From NCBI GenBank assembly GCA_001600355.1, contig BCJU01000003.1, positions 1,740,519-1,804,518 on the forward strand: 64,000 nucleotides of DNA, in the 5' to 3' direction. Shown piece by piece: positions 30,017 through 39,725 of this stretch. Each line of letters begins with the position of its first letter. The first letter of the stretch is position 1. The translations under genes and the position numbers were made by a program. The stretch is from Meira nashicola. Its lineage: Eukaryota > Basidiomycota > Exobasidiomycetes > Exobasidiales > Brachybasidiaceae. The notes under the pieces were generated by a model that saw nothing but the letters and a program-made list of their open reading frames with translations, made no database searches and was not told the origin of the DNA.

Positions 30017-30489
30017 ATGATGGTTTGTAGTCAAAAATGATTGTTCATAGGAGAAAGCATTTCTGAAGATTTAAACGCGAATAAGGAATGTGTGCATGCA
30101 TTTAGCCTAGTCTATTCGAAGCGTGCGATAGGAAACCACGTTTTACGCGTAAAGCCACATTCACACTGCATTCTGTCAAGTTGTTCTTCTAGATTACACA
30201 TGCCAAGCAAAAGATTTGGGAAGTTGGCTCTACGATTGCTTTTACGCACAAGCAATTTTTAAGATTAAAGTTTAAGCCGCTCTCCGCGTGCGCACGCACG
30301 CACCTTCCGTTTCCTAGGGGAAGAGGTGTGTGAAGACTATGACTGGGAAAGCTTCCCCCACTCTGTATTGGCCCCCACGTAGAAGCGGCGGTGTTTCCGT
30401 TTGATGAAGTAGAAAGCCCGTTCGTTCACTATAAAAAGCAACTAATTGAATTCTTTTGTCGTTTGACATCCATCACTACCACAACAAAG
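30017..30489. other. divergent promoter, acid phosphatase / PLP enzyme
   Basis: A 473-bp shared 5' region containing one ACGCGT (30145-30150) and an alternating GCGTGCGCACGCACGCACC purine-pyrimidine tract near 30286-30303. No gene was found. Confidence 0.55.
30145..30150. promoter_or_regulatory. ACGCGT box, acid phosphatase / PLP enzyme promoter
   Basis: Perfect ACGCGT in TTTACGCGTAAA, a 12-bp palindrome, 129 bp upstream of the acid phosphatase ATG and 340 bp upstream of the PLP-enzyme ATG. Confidence 0.35.
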
Positions 30490-31944
30490 ATGACTGAAGC
30501 ACCAGTTTCTTCTCTAATTCCATTACCGTCTACGGACGTATTGCGAGCTAAATTCGTCGGAAGACCTATTAATGAATTACCGACACCATCAATTTTATTG
30601 GATAAAGCAAAGTTAAATTATAATTGTCAACAAATGTTGCAAACAGTTCAACATTGGGATTGTTTGTTCCGTGCACATGTTAAAACGTTGAAAACTGCTC
30701 AATCAACAATAGCACAAGTTGAACAAACACGTGAAAAGGCAATCATTGTCTCTACACTTGCAGAAGCATGGGGTGTTGTTCAATCAGATTTAATTAAAAA
30801 AGGTATCGTAAAAGATATTTGTTATGGTGTTCCACTTGGAATACATAAAATTCCTGAATTATTATCTTTACGTTCAACTATGCACACTCATTCTCCTGAA
30901 TCGGATTTGAAAGTGATCATCGATCATCCAGATCAAGTGAAAGCATTACAAGCAGCTTTGGAAACAGATTTAGGCAAATTTGCTCCAATGAATGTGTTTA
31001 TAAAAATCGATTGTGGTTATAAACGTGCAGGTTTAACGGTCAATTCTCCAGTTTTACCTTTACTCGTTCAAAAACTTTCACAATCTTCTCAATTATCAAT
31101 TTGGGGAGTTTATACTCATGCTGGTTTCTCTTATGATAGCAAAACAGCGAATGAAGTTAATTCTTGTCTTTCAACGGAAATGCAAAGTTTAGATAGAGCT
31201 GCACAATTGGTTAAACAAGTTTCATCAAGTTTTTCAACAGCAAATGTTCGTTCACCATTAGTTCTTAGTGTTGGTAGTACACCAACAGCTCATGCTGCGG
31301 GAACGAATGGTCAATTAGGAGAAGCATTAAAGATTAAATCAAATTTAACCGGTGGAGAATTAGAATTACATGCAGGTAATTATCCTGCTTTAGATCTTCA
31401 ACAAGTAGGTACTAATGCTATTCCAAATACGCAAATACCTGGAATAGAACGTTGTGCACTTTCAGTTTTAGCCACAATTACAGCTTCTTATCCTTCTCGT
31501 TCAACTATGAATGGTGACGCACAACCTCCACATGCTGATGGATTAGCAAAACAAGGTGATGAAGCAATGTTGGATGGTGGTGGAATTGCATTTGCAAAAG
31601 ATTTAGGTCCAATTCCCGGTTATGGTCATGTGGTTTGGCCTAAAAAGTATATTGGTTGGCAATTAGGTCGTGTTGCACAAGAACATGGCGTTATGACACT
31701 TCGTTCTGGATCACCTTCAGATTGGTATGCTGAATGGGGTTATGATAAACAATCTTTAAATCTTGCAATTGATCAAATTAAAACTTATTCACCAACTCTT
31801 GGAGAAAAAGTTCAAATTATTCCTCAACATGCTTGTATGACTGCTGCAGCTCATCCATGGTATTTCATTTATGATTCTTCAACATCAACATCAGAACAAG
31901 TGCCTATCGTTATGGATATTTGGGTACCTTGGAAAGGGTGGTAA
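30490..31944 (+). CDS. D-serine dehydratase / D-threonine aldolase-like PLP enzyme (Dsd1 family)
   Basis: A 484-residue protein from the ATG at 30490 (MTEAPVSSLIPLP). The alanine-racemase-like TIM barrel begins with LPTPSILLDKAKLNYN. RAHVKTLKT supplies the PLP lysine (Lys65); the usual motif is HVKTHKT, so a Leu replaces one His. FIKIDCGYKRAGL, GVYTHAG and the phosphate-binding HAGNYPALDLQQVGTNA follow. The C-terminal beta domain ends with IIPQHACMTAAAHP, whose His447 and Cys449 correspond to the zinc ligands of yeast Dsd1. The reaction is zinc- and PLP-dependent breakdown of D-serine to pyruvate and ammonia, or cleavage of D-threonine. The two activities cannot be separated by eye. There is no signal peptide, so it is cytosolic. 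Family length is ~430; a Ser/Ala/Asn-rich insertion explains the excess. Confidence 0.88.
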   Translation: MTEAPVSSLIPLPSTDVLRAKFVGRPINELPTPSILLDKAKLNYNCQQMLQTVQHWDCLFRAHVKTLKTAQSTIAQVEQTREKAIIVSTLAEAWGVVQSDLIKKGIVKDICYGVPLGIHKIPELLSLRSTMHTHSPESDLKVIIDHPDQVKALQAALETDLGKFAPMNVFIKIDCGYKRAGLTVNSPVLPLLVQKLSQSSQLSIWGVYTHAGFSYDSKTANEVNSCLSTEMQSLDRAAQLVKQVSSSFSTANVRSPLVLSVGSTPTAHAAGTNGQLGEALKIKSNLTGGELELHAGNYPALDLQQVGTNAIPNTQIPGIERCALSVLATITASYPSRSTMNGDAQPPHADGLAKQGDEAMLDGGGIAFAKDLGPIPGYGHVVWPKKYIGWQLGRVAQEHGVMTLRSGSPSDWYAEWGYDKQSLNLAIDQIKTYSPTLGEKVQIIPQHACMTAAAHPWYFIYDSSTSTSEQVPIVMDIWVPWKGW

Positions 31945-31951
31945 TTATTTA

Positions 31952-34000
31952 TCAAGAAAATGTAAAAAACTTGGTAAAAGATAAAATTCGATCGTATAAG
32001 CTGTTTGATTCAACAGTTGCTAATGGGCACATTCGTAATTTTGACGCTCCATAAGGTTGCAATTCTACTTGAAAACGCTCACCAATAGCTTTATTTGATC
32101 CAGGTGGAAAACCTTTATTCCATTGACCATCATCGATTGGATTCCATCCATCTTTGATAGAATATGCATCTGCTTTTATCACGCTTGGTGCTTTTCCATC
32201 ATCAAAAATAGGAAATTTTAAAGGAGAAAAGATTGTCTTGTCATTTTTATCTTCATACTGTAGTGTATTGACATCAATTCCAATTTTCCATGCATTTGAA
32301 TTTTTTGGTAATCGTGCATTATCCACTGCTTTAGGTTCTTTTGAATCTTTTTGGATCTCTTTAAGGTTATACTCTAAAGGAAGAGCGTACAATATAGGAC
32401 CTTTTGATATATGAACAACACCTTTTGGAGCTCCTCCTGCTTGTGTTACTTTAATATCAGAAGAAAGATGTATACGTGCTTTTGAATCGCCTTCAAAGAC
32501 TTTGAATGAGAATATATGATCATCATAGTTTGCTTCTACCGATTGAAGCTCTCCGGAATCCCTTGCAAAACAAACTCCTTTTGACCATGAAGGAATTCGA
32601 ACTGCAAATTGAAATTCTTTATTTGCTTTAAAGGTATAACGAATCGTGTTTTCGAATGGATAATTTGTTTCTGCTATCACTTTGACATGATTGTTTACGT
32701 TTATTTTCGTTTGACAAATGGAAGGTATCAAATAAACGTGCAAAAGCATTTCATCAGTATCGCTTGTACCTTCTCTTTTCAGAAAAGATCTACTGACAAA
32801 TCTTGGTAAACCTTGAGAATGATTCACAGTACAACAAGGATAATTGGTTTCTAATCCAAAAACGTTACTATCTTCACCATCACTTTCGAATGGATTCGTT
32901 TTGAATATTTGACTACTTAATTGCATTTCTTGTTGAACATATTGTCTTCCCCACCAATCTCCCGTCATACTTGCAGGTAGACTATTAAAAGCCAATCTTT
33001 CAACTCGATCTGCATCTTGATTTTGACCAAAGATACTATACATTAATGAAGCTGACCACATTGCTTCAACAATTAAACAAGTTTCTGCTCCTCTTTCGGG
33101 TGTTAAACCTGCTAAATGTTCATCTGCAGAAAAATGACCTGCTGCTTTTCCATGATATTTATAAACGATTTCCCAATTTTTACGTGCTTCTTCTTTATCT
33201 GATTGATTGTTTGTTATACGCCATTTAAAAGCAGATTCTTTTAATGCCATTGCAATATTTACGCCATGAGAACGCATTGTTTGTTGACCTTTACCGTCTT
33301 TATTTATGTTTTTTTCTGAAAAGAATTCTGACCATCCTTTTCCATCAAAATCACCTGCAATTTGATTACCTCTTGTGCGAATAAATGTCATATCTTCAAT
33401 TAAAATCTTTTCAATATTTTTATCACGAGGATAATTTTCTAAAAGCCATTGTAAGATAAACGTATATTCTGCCGTACGTACACTTCCCCATTTCTCTAAT
33501 CCTGTACCTTCTTTTTCCTTTGATCTTAATCCGTCATGCGTTGCAGCAACAAATTTATAAATGAAATCAACAATTTGATTAGCTTTTTCAGGTACTGCTT
33601 CGGCATAATGTATAGCTCCAATCAAAACTGGCCATCTTGGCCAAAGAATTTTAGGTTCAGGACCAAACCAACCCGATTGATCTTGATCATTAATCATAAA
33701 AGTTAATGTTTCATCAACCCATTCACGTAAACGTTTAGGAGGTGGTTTAGTTGTCGTAAATATTGATGCAACAGCTGCTTGAAAATAATAAGGTTGTGCT
33801 TCATTTAAGAATGAATATGTCGTATTTCCTCCTGTAAACGTTCCATCTTTTATTAAATCATAAAAATCTTGTTGTTTACCTGCTAAAGCTTCTAATGAAG
33901 CTTGTAATTGTCCTTCAATCCATCCTCCCGATTTAATACTTCCCATAGGAAGCTCTCGAAATGCAGGAGGAACTAGACGTTGTTGCGAAGATGGTGACAT
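31952..34000 (-). CDS. GH127/DUF1680-type glycosidase (beta-L-arabinofuranosidase-like)
   Basis: A 682-residue protein from the ATG at 34000 (MSPSSQQRLVPP). It has ELPMGSIKSGGWIEGQLQ at the start, typical of DUF1680 proteins, then WPRWPVLIGAIHYAEA. NYPCCTVNHSQGLPRFV carries the conserved cysteine pair (Cys389, Cys390) that in characterised GH127 enzymes binds zinc and supplies the nucleophile. A beta-sandwich C-terminal half includes FAVRIPSW. Characterised members release L-arabinofuranose or related sugars from plant glycans. There is no signal peptide from this start, so an intracellular enzyme acting on imported oligosaccharides is likely. An open frame upstream lacks family similarity. 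It lies 176 bp downstream of the CHID1-like gene on the same strand and ends 7 bp from the PLP enzyme's stop, so the two transcripts must overlap or end abruptly. Confidence 0.85.
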   Translation of the reverse strand: MSPSSQQRLVPPAFRELPMGSIKSGGWIEGQLQASLEALAGKQQDFYDLIKDGTFTGGNTTYSFLNEAQPYYFQAAVASIFTTTKPPPKRLREWVDETLTFMINDQDQSGWFGPEPKILWPRWPVLIGAIHYAEAVPEKANQIVDFIYKFVAATHDGLRSKEKEGTGLEKWGSVRTAEYTFILQWLLENYPRDKNIEKILIEDMTFIRTRGNQIAGDFDGKGWSEFFSEKNINKDGKGQQTMRSHGVNIAMALKESAFKWRITNNQSDKEEARKNWEIVYKYHGKAAGHFSADEHLAGLTPERGAETCLIVEAMWSASLMYSIFGQNQDADRVERLAFNSLPASMTGDWWGRQYVQQEMQLSSQIFKTNPFESDGEDSNVFGLETNYPCCTVNHSQGLPRFVSRSFLKREGTSDTDEMLLHVYLIPSICQTKINVNNHVKVIAETNYPFENTIRYTFKANKEFQFAVRIPSWSKGVCFARDSGELQSVEANYDDHIFSFKVFEGDSKARIHLSSDIKVTQAGGAPKGVVHISKGPILYALPLEYNLKEIQKDSKEPKAVDNARLPKNSNAWKIGIDVNTLQYEDKNDKTIFSPLKFPIFDDGKAPSVIKADAYSIKDGWNPIDDGQWNKGFPPGSNKAIGERFQVELQPYGASKLRMCPLATVESNSLYDRILSFTKFFTFS

Positions 34001-34176
34001 TTGAGATTGTAAGACATACGAATTGAGTTGGTGGTAGAAATACAAAATCCACTTCACACGACAGCACCAATTTTGTTCAAGTAGATAAATAAATATGTCA
34101 TTTTTTTCGGTCCGATCGTCAAATGAAGCAAAAACGGACACGGGTCACATGTTTAAAAATTTATACAGTGAAAATG

Positions 34177-35709
34177 TTACAATTCGTGCAAGAGCCATTC
34201 ACCCGCTTGACCTAAATCCCAAAGAGCGATCCCGGCTCCGGGTTTGTCTAGAACGACTTGTAATCTTTGTTTGATCGTATGTGCGCTTGGGAAATAAGCA
34301 CGAAAATAACTTGCATTTGCCATTGGATTTTCATCTACTTTTTTCGTTGGATTCTTTTTTGCCATATGTTCAATAATTGAAGGTGATAATTGTGCAACAT
34401 AATCAAAATATTGTTCTTGACTTTTTTCGTCTAATCGAATTAGTGCTTTATTTTGCTTTAATCTTGCTTCTAAATCAGTATGTTTAAAAGGTTCTCCAGC
34501 AAAGCGTAATAGAGGAACGAGGTTTTGAGTTTCGCGATCTTTCTTATCTGCCTTTTCTCTTGCTTTTGCTTGAGAATCAGTGTCATTATCATTAGCCACC
34601 AAAGGTGAAGCAGGCGGAAGTCTAGGAACACTGTCTTGCGCAACAATCGTATTATCGAACCATGCGATAGGGTAAGAGTAGCCATATAAAGGTAAACCAA
34701 CCAAAAGTCGTTCTGCTGCACCTTCTGGGTTATAAACAGAATCAACACCTGATCCAGACATGGAGAATTGTGGTCCTTCCATCACTTCTAGCTGACCGGT
34801 TAATTGCTCTAAATTTTGTTCAAGAAACTCCAAAGGTGCATTTGGACCGGGCGTTCGAACGCCATCTTGAGCTAAAGCGCTTCCTTCAGGTAAAGTACTT
34901 TTATCATAAACATCTCCATAATGAATTCCTGCTAAACCTGCATGATCATAAGTCATTACCATTGTATAATCTGCAAGAGGTGATAAAGTTCGCATGCCAT
35001 GAATGGCAATCTTGTTTGCCGTTACTTGTTCTTCACCATGTTCGCCACGTAAAGCAGGAATTACGACAGTTAATGTTTTCTTTTCCGCATGGAATTTCTC
35101 CCTGATCAATTTTATCAATGGTTCGATTGCCCAAACTGCCGCACATTCAAATACTGCTCCATCATAACCATTTTCCATAACCGAAAGGAAAACATTTCTT
35201 GCCATTTGTTCCATCAATTCATCATTTTGTAATAATTCCAACAAATCTTCCGCAGTGAATTGATCTAAAACATAACGTGGAGAAATGTTAACAGGCGGAA
35301 GTGGATCTCCATTTCCATCTTTGCCAGGGTTTTGCATTCTTTTCATCCATTCGTCATCACTTTTTCCTGTTGTTCCACCTCCTACATTGTAGTACGTCTT
35401 TCCGTCAACGTGCTCAGGATCGATTGTATGCCAAGCAGGAGAGATAATGTCAAACTTTCCCCGAAATTGTTCGGCTAAAACGATTCCACGAGGATTCCAT
35501 GGGGTAACGTATGCCAATACTGTACGATCGGATGTATGCCTTCTAATATGATTTACTACTGTAGCATTCTCTCTAGGCTTATTGGAAAGAGCAAGGATCG
35601 TTGTTCTTGAAGGGTAAGGTGAATAAAGCGATTGTGCTTGACAAAGTTCAAGAAGAACACAAAAAGAAGCAAAAATGATTGGCAATTGCCGTTGTATCGA
35701 GATAATCAT
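34177..35709 (-). CDS. secreted GH18-like protein, chitinase domain-containing protein 1 (CHID1) family
   Basis: A 510-residue protein with a signal peptide (about residues 1-25, IIFASFCVLLELCQAQS). The barrel begins VLAYVTPWNPRGIVLAEQF then FDIISPAWHTI, as in CHID1. The catalytic-position motif is GYDGAVFECA with Glu188, and a later YTMVMTYDHAG matches the GH18 beta-6 strand. The terminal IALWDLGQAGEW matches the final strand. GH18 enzymes normally read DGxDxDxE; this one reads D-G-A-V-F-E and keeps the glutamate but not the middle aspartate. Chitinase activity is therefore doubtful and a saccharide-binding role is possible. It carries a charged Lys/Glu insertion (about residues 370-395) absent from the animal proteins. 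Confidence 0.83.
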   Translation of the reverse strand: MIISIQRQLPIIFASFCVLLELCQAQSLYSPYPSRTTILALSNKPRENATVVNHIRRHTSDRTVLAYVTPWNPRGIVLAEQFRGKFDIISPAWHTIDPEHVDGKTYYNVGGGTTGKSDDEWMKRMQNPGKDGNGDPLPPVNISPRYVLDQFTAEDLLELLQNDELMEQMARNVFLSVMENGYDGAVFECAAVWAIEPLIKLIREKFHAEKKTLTVVIPALRGEHGEEQVTANKIAIHGMRTLSPLADYTMVMTYDHAGLAGIHYGDVYDKSTLPEGSALAQDGVRTPGPNAPLEFLEQNLEQLTGQLEVMEGPQFSMSGSGVDSVYNPEGAAERLLVGLPLYGYSYPIAWFDNTIVAQDSVPRLPPASPLVANDNDTDSQAKAREKADKKDRETQNLVPLLRFAGEPFKHTDLEARLKQNKALIRLDEKSQEQYFDYVAQLSPSIIEHMAKKNPTKKVDENPMANASYFRAYFPSAHTIKQRLQVVLDKPGAGIALWDLGQAGEWLLHEL

Positions 35710-36412
35710 TTCTCTTTACGCTGTTGTGCAGGAAAAGATTGTGTTAGCTTAAGACGTCTTCTTTTGAAAAACTTCTTTCTCTCATCCCCGCTCAGGTTGC
35801 AAACTATACGATCTTTGATCGAAAACATGTAGAATCGCAAAAGCGTGGCGTCTCCTTCATTTCAAGTGTAAATTTTATCATCTTTTGCAGCAAGTACCAT
35901 GATCAACTCCTAAAAGTGTTAACTCACCTGTTCTTACCAAAGTGTATGTGGTATTAAGGATGAATTTGTGTTTGTCCAAATTCCCCACATTGACGAAAAC
36001 TTCGCATGACCGCACTACAACACTGCGCGGCGCGGCGCTAGGAATTTGTTACACTATTTTAAGTTTGGCGAAGCGGGGCGGCGGAATTGCAGCAGAGGGT
36101 GTAAGAATGGCTAAGGGAGAGAAGAAGTACAGAAGAGTACCTTTCAAACATATCTTTTAACTACATTGATTGACATTTAATAGGAGTATTTATTGACAAT
36201 GGTCATTATCAATCTTGCTGCAGATAGTCTGCTTCGATTAAGGTGAGCACTAATGGGGTTTGTTCGAACATATACACGCCATCCGCCAATAAATGACCCG
36301 GGCAGTTTTAAAACAGGTATGTTGCATGAGGCTTCTCTTAGCTTTATTTTTAAGATTGATGATTTGCTCTTTTATACATGATAAATGTACATTAATTATT
36401 GAATCTATACAA
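35710..36412. other. upstream of CHID1-like gene / 3' flank of Zn2Cys6 gene
   Basis: 703 bp with no supported gene. A GC-rich TGCGCGGCGCGGCGC element stands out at 36024-36038. Confidence 0.55.
36024..36038. repeat. GCGCGGC-rich island
   Basis: A 15-bp stretch of tandem GCGCGGC-like units, 315 bp upstream of the CHID1-like ATG. It contrasts with the AT-rich surroundings. Confidence 0.4.
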
Positions 36413-38581
36413 TTAAAAAGCGTAACATACACTCAATCCATTTGCTTCTGCGATCGCATACCAATCTTGAGGATAACCTGTTTCATCAGATGCTTTCCAA
36501 AGTTGTTTAATGATCACCAAGTTATCCATAATAGCTTGTTCCGTTCCTAAAGCTTCCAAATATAAAATACATTTTTTGCGTTGTTCTTGTGTGATTGCAA
36601 CAGTTGATGCTAAAAACCATACCATCCACATATCCCACGTTTCAGAAGGTGATAGAGTAGTGGATAACATATCTGCTAATGATAAAATTTCTTGAAGAGC
36701 TCTTTGAATTTTAGATGCTAAAGCACCTAAATTAAGAATCCTTTGATAAAATTGTATCAAAACCGCTTGTCTCCACATCTCATGAACAGCAATCGAACGA
36801 ACGAAAGCTGCTCCATCATTATTGTTCTTTCGTACCAATCTAGCTTGTCGGATCATACATTCTACTTCTTCTATTCGTGCCTTCTTTTCCACATCTGATA
36901 GAACATTCTCATGAATATCGGCATCCAAATTGCAGATGTGTAATAAACATTCAATAATGTCACAAGACAAACAAGAAAGGAATTCATACTCGTATAAAGG
37001 TCCTTTCTGTAAATCTTGTGCCAAAACTTCACTGTTCAATGCACTTAGTGAAACTGAATCCGTTGCGATACTTGAAGAAGGTGTGCCACTATAAGCAGGC
37101 GAAGAAGAGAGAGAAATTGTAGTAGGTGATGGTCGAACGGCACATCTTTTATGCCTCTTTGTTGCCGCTTCAAAGATATCGATCACAAGCGTACTTTGTA
37201 CCATTACACCCAAAATTGTTCCACAATGACTGGTATAACGCATATAATGCGTACTTACACCTAATTCCGATAATGATTTTCGAACTTCTTCCATATAAGT
37301 AAGGCCAGCACGAGCACCATCAAGAGCAATGATTGTATAACGTAAATTGAGCAAGGTAGCCAAACGTTCTGCCATTGTATCCTTGCTGCCCGATCGTCCA
37401 TATTCGTCTGCAGCAAATTGATACCATTTATAGGCCATACTCATTTGATCTTCCGCTGATTGTTCTCCTTCGCTAGATCCTTTATTGTTGCCCTTTATAT
37501 CTTCATGTTTTGCTGATAAGGCTGGCGTATTCTTTACGTCATCTTCTAATAATTGATGAATGAATCCTATTCCATAAGATGGACGATCCATACTTCTTTC
37601 CCTTTGCATGAGCCTATGCAAAGATAAACAAGCCGAAACCGATGCCGCTCTACATGCTTTTGATTGTCTTGAAAGAGTAAAAATGCCTCGCATTAGACCA
37701 TCATCCTTTTCTGAAACGGAAATTGTGGCCCTCCATACTTTCTCATACAATGGTTTATACCTTTCCAATAATTCGTCTAATTCGTCTGATTCAACGATTC
37801 GATCGTATTCTGCTCTACCTGTATGAGATTCTGTGCGTTTTGATGAGGTAGAAGGTGCCGCCGAAGTTGTATTATTTGTGGTCGTAGTCCAATTGGACGA
37901 TGATGGCACTGACGCGTTCTGAGAAGAAATGTCTGGATTTGCAACGTTTGGTTGATTATTGGCTAGCCAAATTGCATCTTGATAAATTGGATCAGATAAA
38001 TTTGAAAATTCTTTAAAGAAATCATTTAACCATGCAGCATCTTGTAGATCGTTTGTAGATTGAACGCCATTTGCTGTTGTAGAAGGCGCAGTTTGTTGTT
38101 GTTGGTGTTGTGACTGACCTTGAGGCAAAGATTGTAAAAATGTAGGTTGAGATTGAAAAGATGTAGAAACTGAAGGGTAAGACGGATTGGTAGTCAAATT
38201 GGAATCCGTAGTTTGAAGATTACTAAAATTAATCGAAGGTTGAGAGGACAATGAAAGTGGGATTGGAGAAGGATTATGAGAACGTGAAGACAAAGTTGAC
38301 ACTTTTTTATGAACAGGTCTTTGTAAAGGTATTTCTTCTCCATGCGGACTTGGTGGATGACAATCTAAGCCTTTTTGAAAGCATGTACTACAGGCGAGTT
38401 TTCCATTTTGACGTAAGTTAAAATCTTCAGGACATTTCTTCCTTCTTGATTTGCACATTTGACATCCATTTCTCGATCTCTTTTCTCCACCCCCACTATT
38501 TCGACCATTTTGACCACTTCCAGACGCTCCTCCATTATTGACTGAATTGATCAATCTATGGCTTAATATGCTATTCGCCAT
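36413..38581 (-). CDS. Zn2Cys6 fungal transcription factor
   Basis: A 722-residue protein with an N-terminal zinc cluster: Cys40, Cys43, Cys50, Cys64, Cys67 and Cys74 (spacing C-x2-C-x6-C-x13-C-x2-C-x6-C). RSRNGCQMCKSRRKKCPED provides the basic first half. A Ser/Gln/Asn-rich linker (~80-220) and a ~450-residue helical region follow, with a shape like the fungal-specific regulatory domain (GIFTLSRQSKACRAASVSAC, MAYKWYQFAADEYGRSGSKD). The x13 middle loop is longer than in Gal4 but occurs in other fungal regulators. The target genes are unknown. The next gene is a PDR-type ABC transporter, transcribed divergently 2.5 kb away, with a TCCGCGGA element between them, which makes a pump regulator plausible but unproven. 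Confidence 0.88.
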   Translation of the reverse strand: MANSILSHRLINSVNNGGASGSGQNGRNSGGGEKRSRNGCQMCKSRRKKCPEDFNLRQNGKLACSTCFQKGLDCHPPSPHGEEIPLQRPVHKKVSTLSSRSHNPSPIPLSLSSQPSINFSNLQTTDSNLTTNPSYPSVSTSFQSQPTFLQSLPQGQSQHQQQQTAPSTTANGVQSTNDLQDAAWLNDFFKEFSNLSDPIYQDAIWLANNQPNVANPDISSQNASVPSSSNWTTTTNNTTSAAPSTSSKRTESHTGRAEYDRIVESDELDELLERYKPLYEKVWRATISVSEKDDGLMRGIFTLSRQSKACRAASVSACLSLHRLMQRERSMDRPSYGIGFIHQLLEDDVKNTPALSAKHEDIKGNNKGSSEGEQSAEDQMSMAYKWYQFAADEYGRSGSKDTMAERLATLLNLRYTIIALDGARAGLTYMEEVRKSLSELGVSTHYMRYTSHCGTILGVMVQSTLVIDIFEAATKRHKRCAVRPSPTTISLSSSPAYSGTPSSSIATDSVSLSALNSEVLAQDLQKGPLYEYEFLSCLSCDIIECLLHICNLDADIHENVLSDVEKKARIEEVECMIRQARLVRKNNNDGAAFVRSIAVHEMWRQAVLIQFYQRILNLGALASKIQRALQEILSLADMLSTTLSPSETWDMWMVWFLASTVAITQEQRKKCILYLEALGTEQAIMDNLVIIKQLWKASDETGYPQDWYAIAEANGLSVCYAF

Positions 38582-38843
38582 TTTGATTGTTTGTCACTGC
38601 ATTCCCTGATGACAACAAAATGTGTGTTCCGTTGTATGTACAAACGAAATGAATGGCGGCGTGAGAAAGACTGTAAAGATTTAAGGAATTTCAGAAATTG
38701 TACACTTTTCTTTCTTATTGCACTGCATGCACAATCGTCCAAAAAAAAGCTGAGCTTAATTACAGATATATGTATGAAGGAAAAATCCGGTCAAAGAAAG
38801 GCAGGCAGTACAAAAAAGAGCTTATATAACTAGTAGGGCGGGC

Positions 38844-38849
38844 ACGCGT
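38844..38849. promoter_or_regulatory. ACGCGT box upstream of Zn2Cys6 gene
   Basis: Perfect ACGCGT (GCACGCGTAG), 263 bp upstream of the regulator's ATG. Motif only. Confidence 0.3.
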
Positions 38850-39284
38850 AGTTGCTATTTAAAGCGCCGAAAAGGTAAAGCGCTGGACGCACGCATTTTA
38901 TTTAGGAACAGAAAAAAGAGCGGAGATGTGCCAACCATCAATCATTGTGGGATCGTAGTATTTGGTATGATGAACGATTGTCATATGAAATTGTCCATGA
39001 TTTGCTCTCATGTTCAATTTAAAGGCTTTTCGAACTTCTTGTGAATCTATGCTCTACACTCACTATAAGTAAGAACCGCAATCGTATTCTCTCCTAGACG
39101 TGTGAAAAGGCGGTAAGTACGGACATCCGCGATAGAGCAAGATAAGCTCTTGCACCTTTTCCTTAATCGCTGCCAATCATAAGTTATTACTATTTATAGA
39201 ACTCACTGTCCTAGTTAGGGTTAGACTACAAACCTAACAATAATTAGGTATTATTCATACTTTATCGTATAAAAATGTTAAACT

Positions 39285-39691
39285 AGAAGAGATGCAATGC
39301 TTCTATCTGAAGATATAGTAGTTTATCAATTAAAGCTTCTACATTTCCACAGGTAATATCTAGACGCCGTAAATGATTCGGATCTTCTAAGTAAAGAAAG
39401 AAAGTCGGATATGTGAATCCGCAGATGTACAATTGCTATACGATTGATCTTGTTCGGTACAATAAACTTCTATCGTCATTAAGGAACTATCTATAAGCAT
39501 GCCAAGGAAGGTGTGACGTTTAGATTGAAACGCAATTTCATCATCAATTGTGCCTGAATACATAATCTATAGAAGCATGAACACATTTTCTATATTCGCT
39601 TCTATCTTTCTTATTTAATCTAAAAGCCACTTACGCTCAAGAATCTTTATACTAACTCCGCTTCTTGAATCGTACGAAAGTGATGCTTCTA
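39285..39691. promoter_or_regulatory. cluster of eight CTTCTA motifs
   Basis: CTTCTA occurs forward at 39301, 39338, 39384, 39467, 39599 and 39686 and reversed (TAGAAG) at 39285 and 39570. Several copies extend to GCTTCTATC. A rough base-composition estimate is well under one occurrence in 400 bp. It could be a binding-site array or the remains of an old repeat. Confidence 0.45.
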
Positions 39692-39697
39692 TTATTT

Positions 39698-39705
39698 TCC
39701 GCGGA
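39698..39705. promoter_or_regulatory. TCCGCGGA, PDRE-like zinc-cluster site
   Basis: An exact match to the pleiotropic drug response element of Pdr1/Pdr3 in budding yeast (a CCG/CGG palindrome with no spacer). It lies 1.4 kb upstream of a PDR-type transporter and 1.1 kb upstream of a Zn2Cys6 gene. Use of this element in this fungus is inferred. Confidence 0.4.
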
Positions 39706-39707
39706 GA

Positions 39708-39725
39708 ATGCGCTGCGCAGCGCAT
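39708..39725. repeat. 18-bp perfect palindrome ATGCGCTGCGCAGCGCAT
   Basis: A perfect 18-bp inverted repeat without a spacer, starting 2 bp after the TCCGCGGA site. It could be a dimeric protein-binding site. The core GCGCTGCGC recurs in other intergenic GC islands of the window. Confidence 0.7.

Noticed and set aside
39215..39225. Telomere-like GTTAGGGTTAG
   Set aside because: Only about 1.8 units of TTAGGG; too short to support an interstitial telomere or subtelomeric breakpoint.
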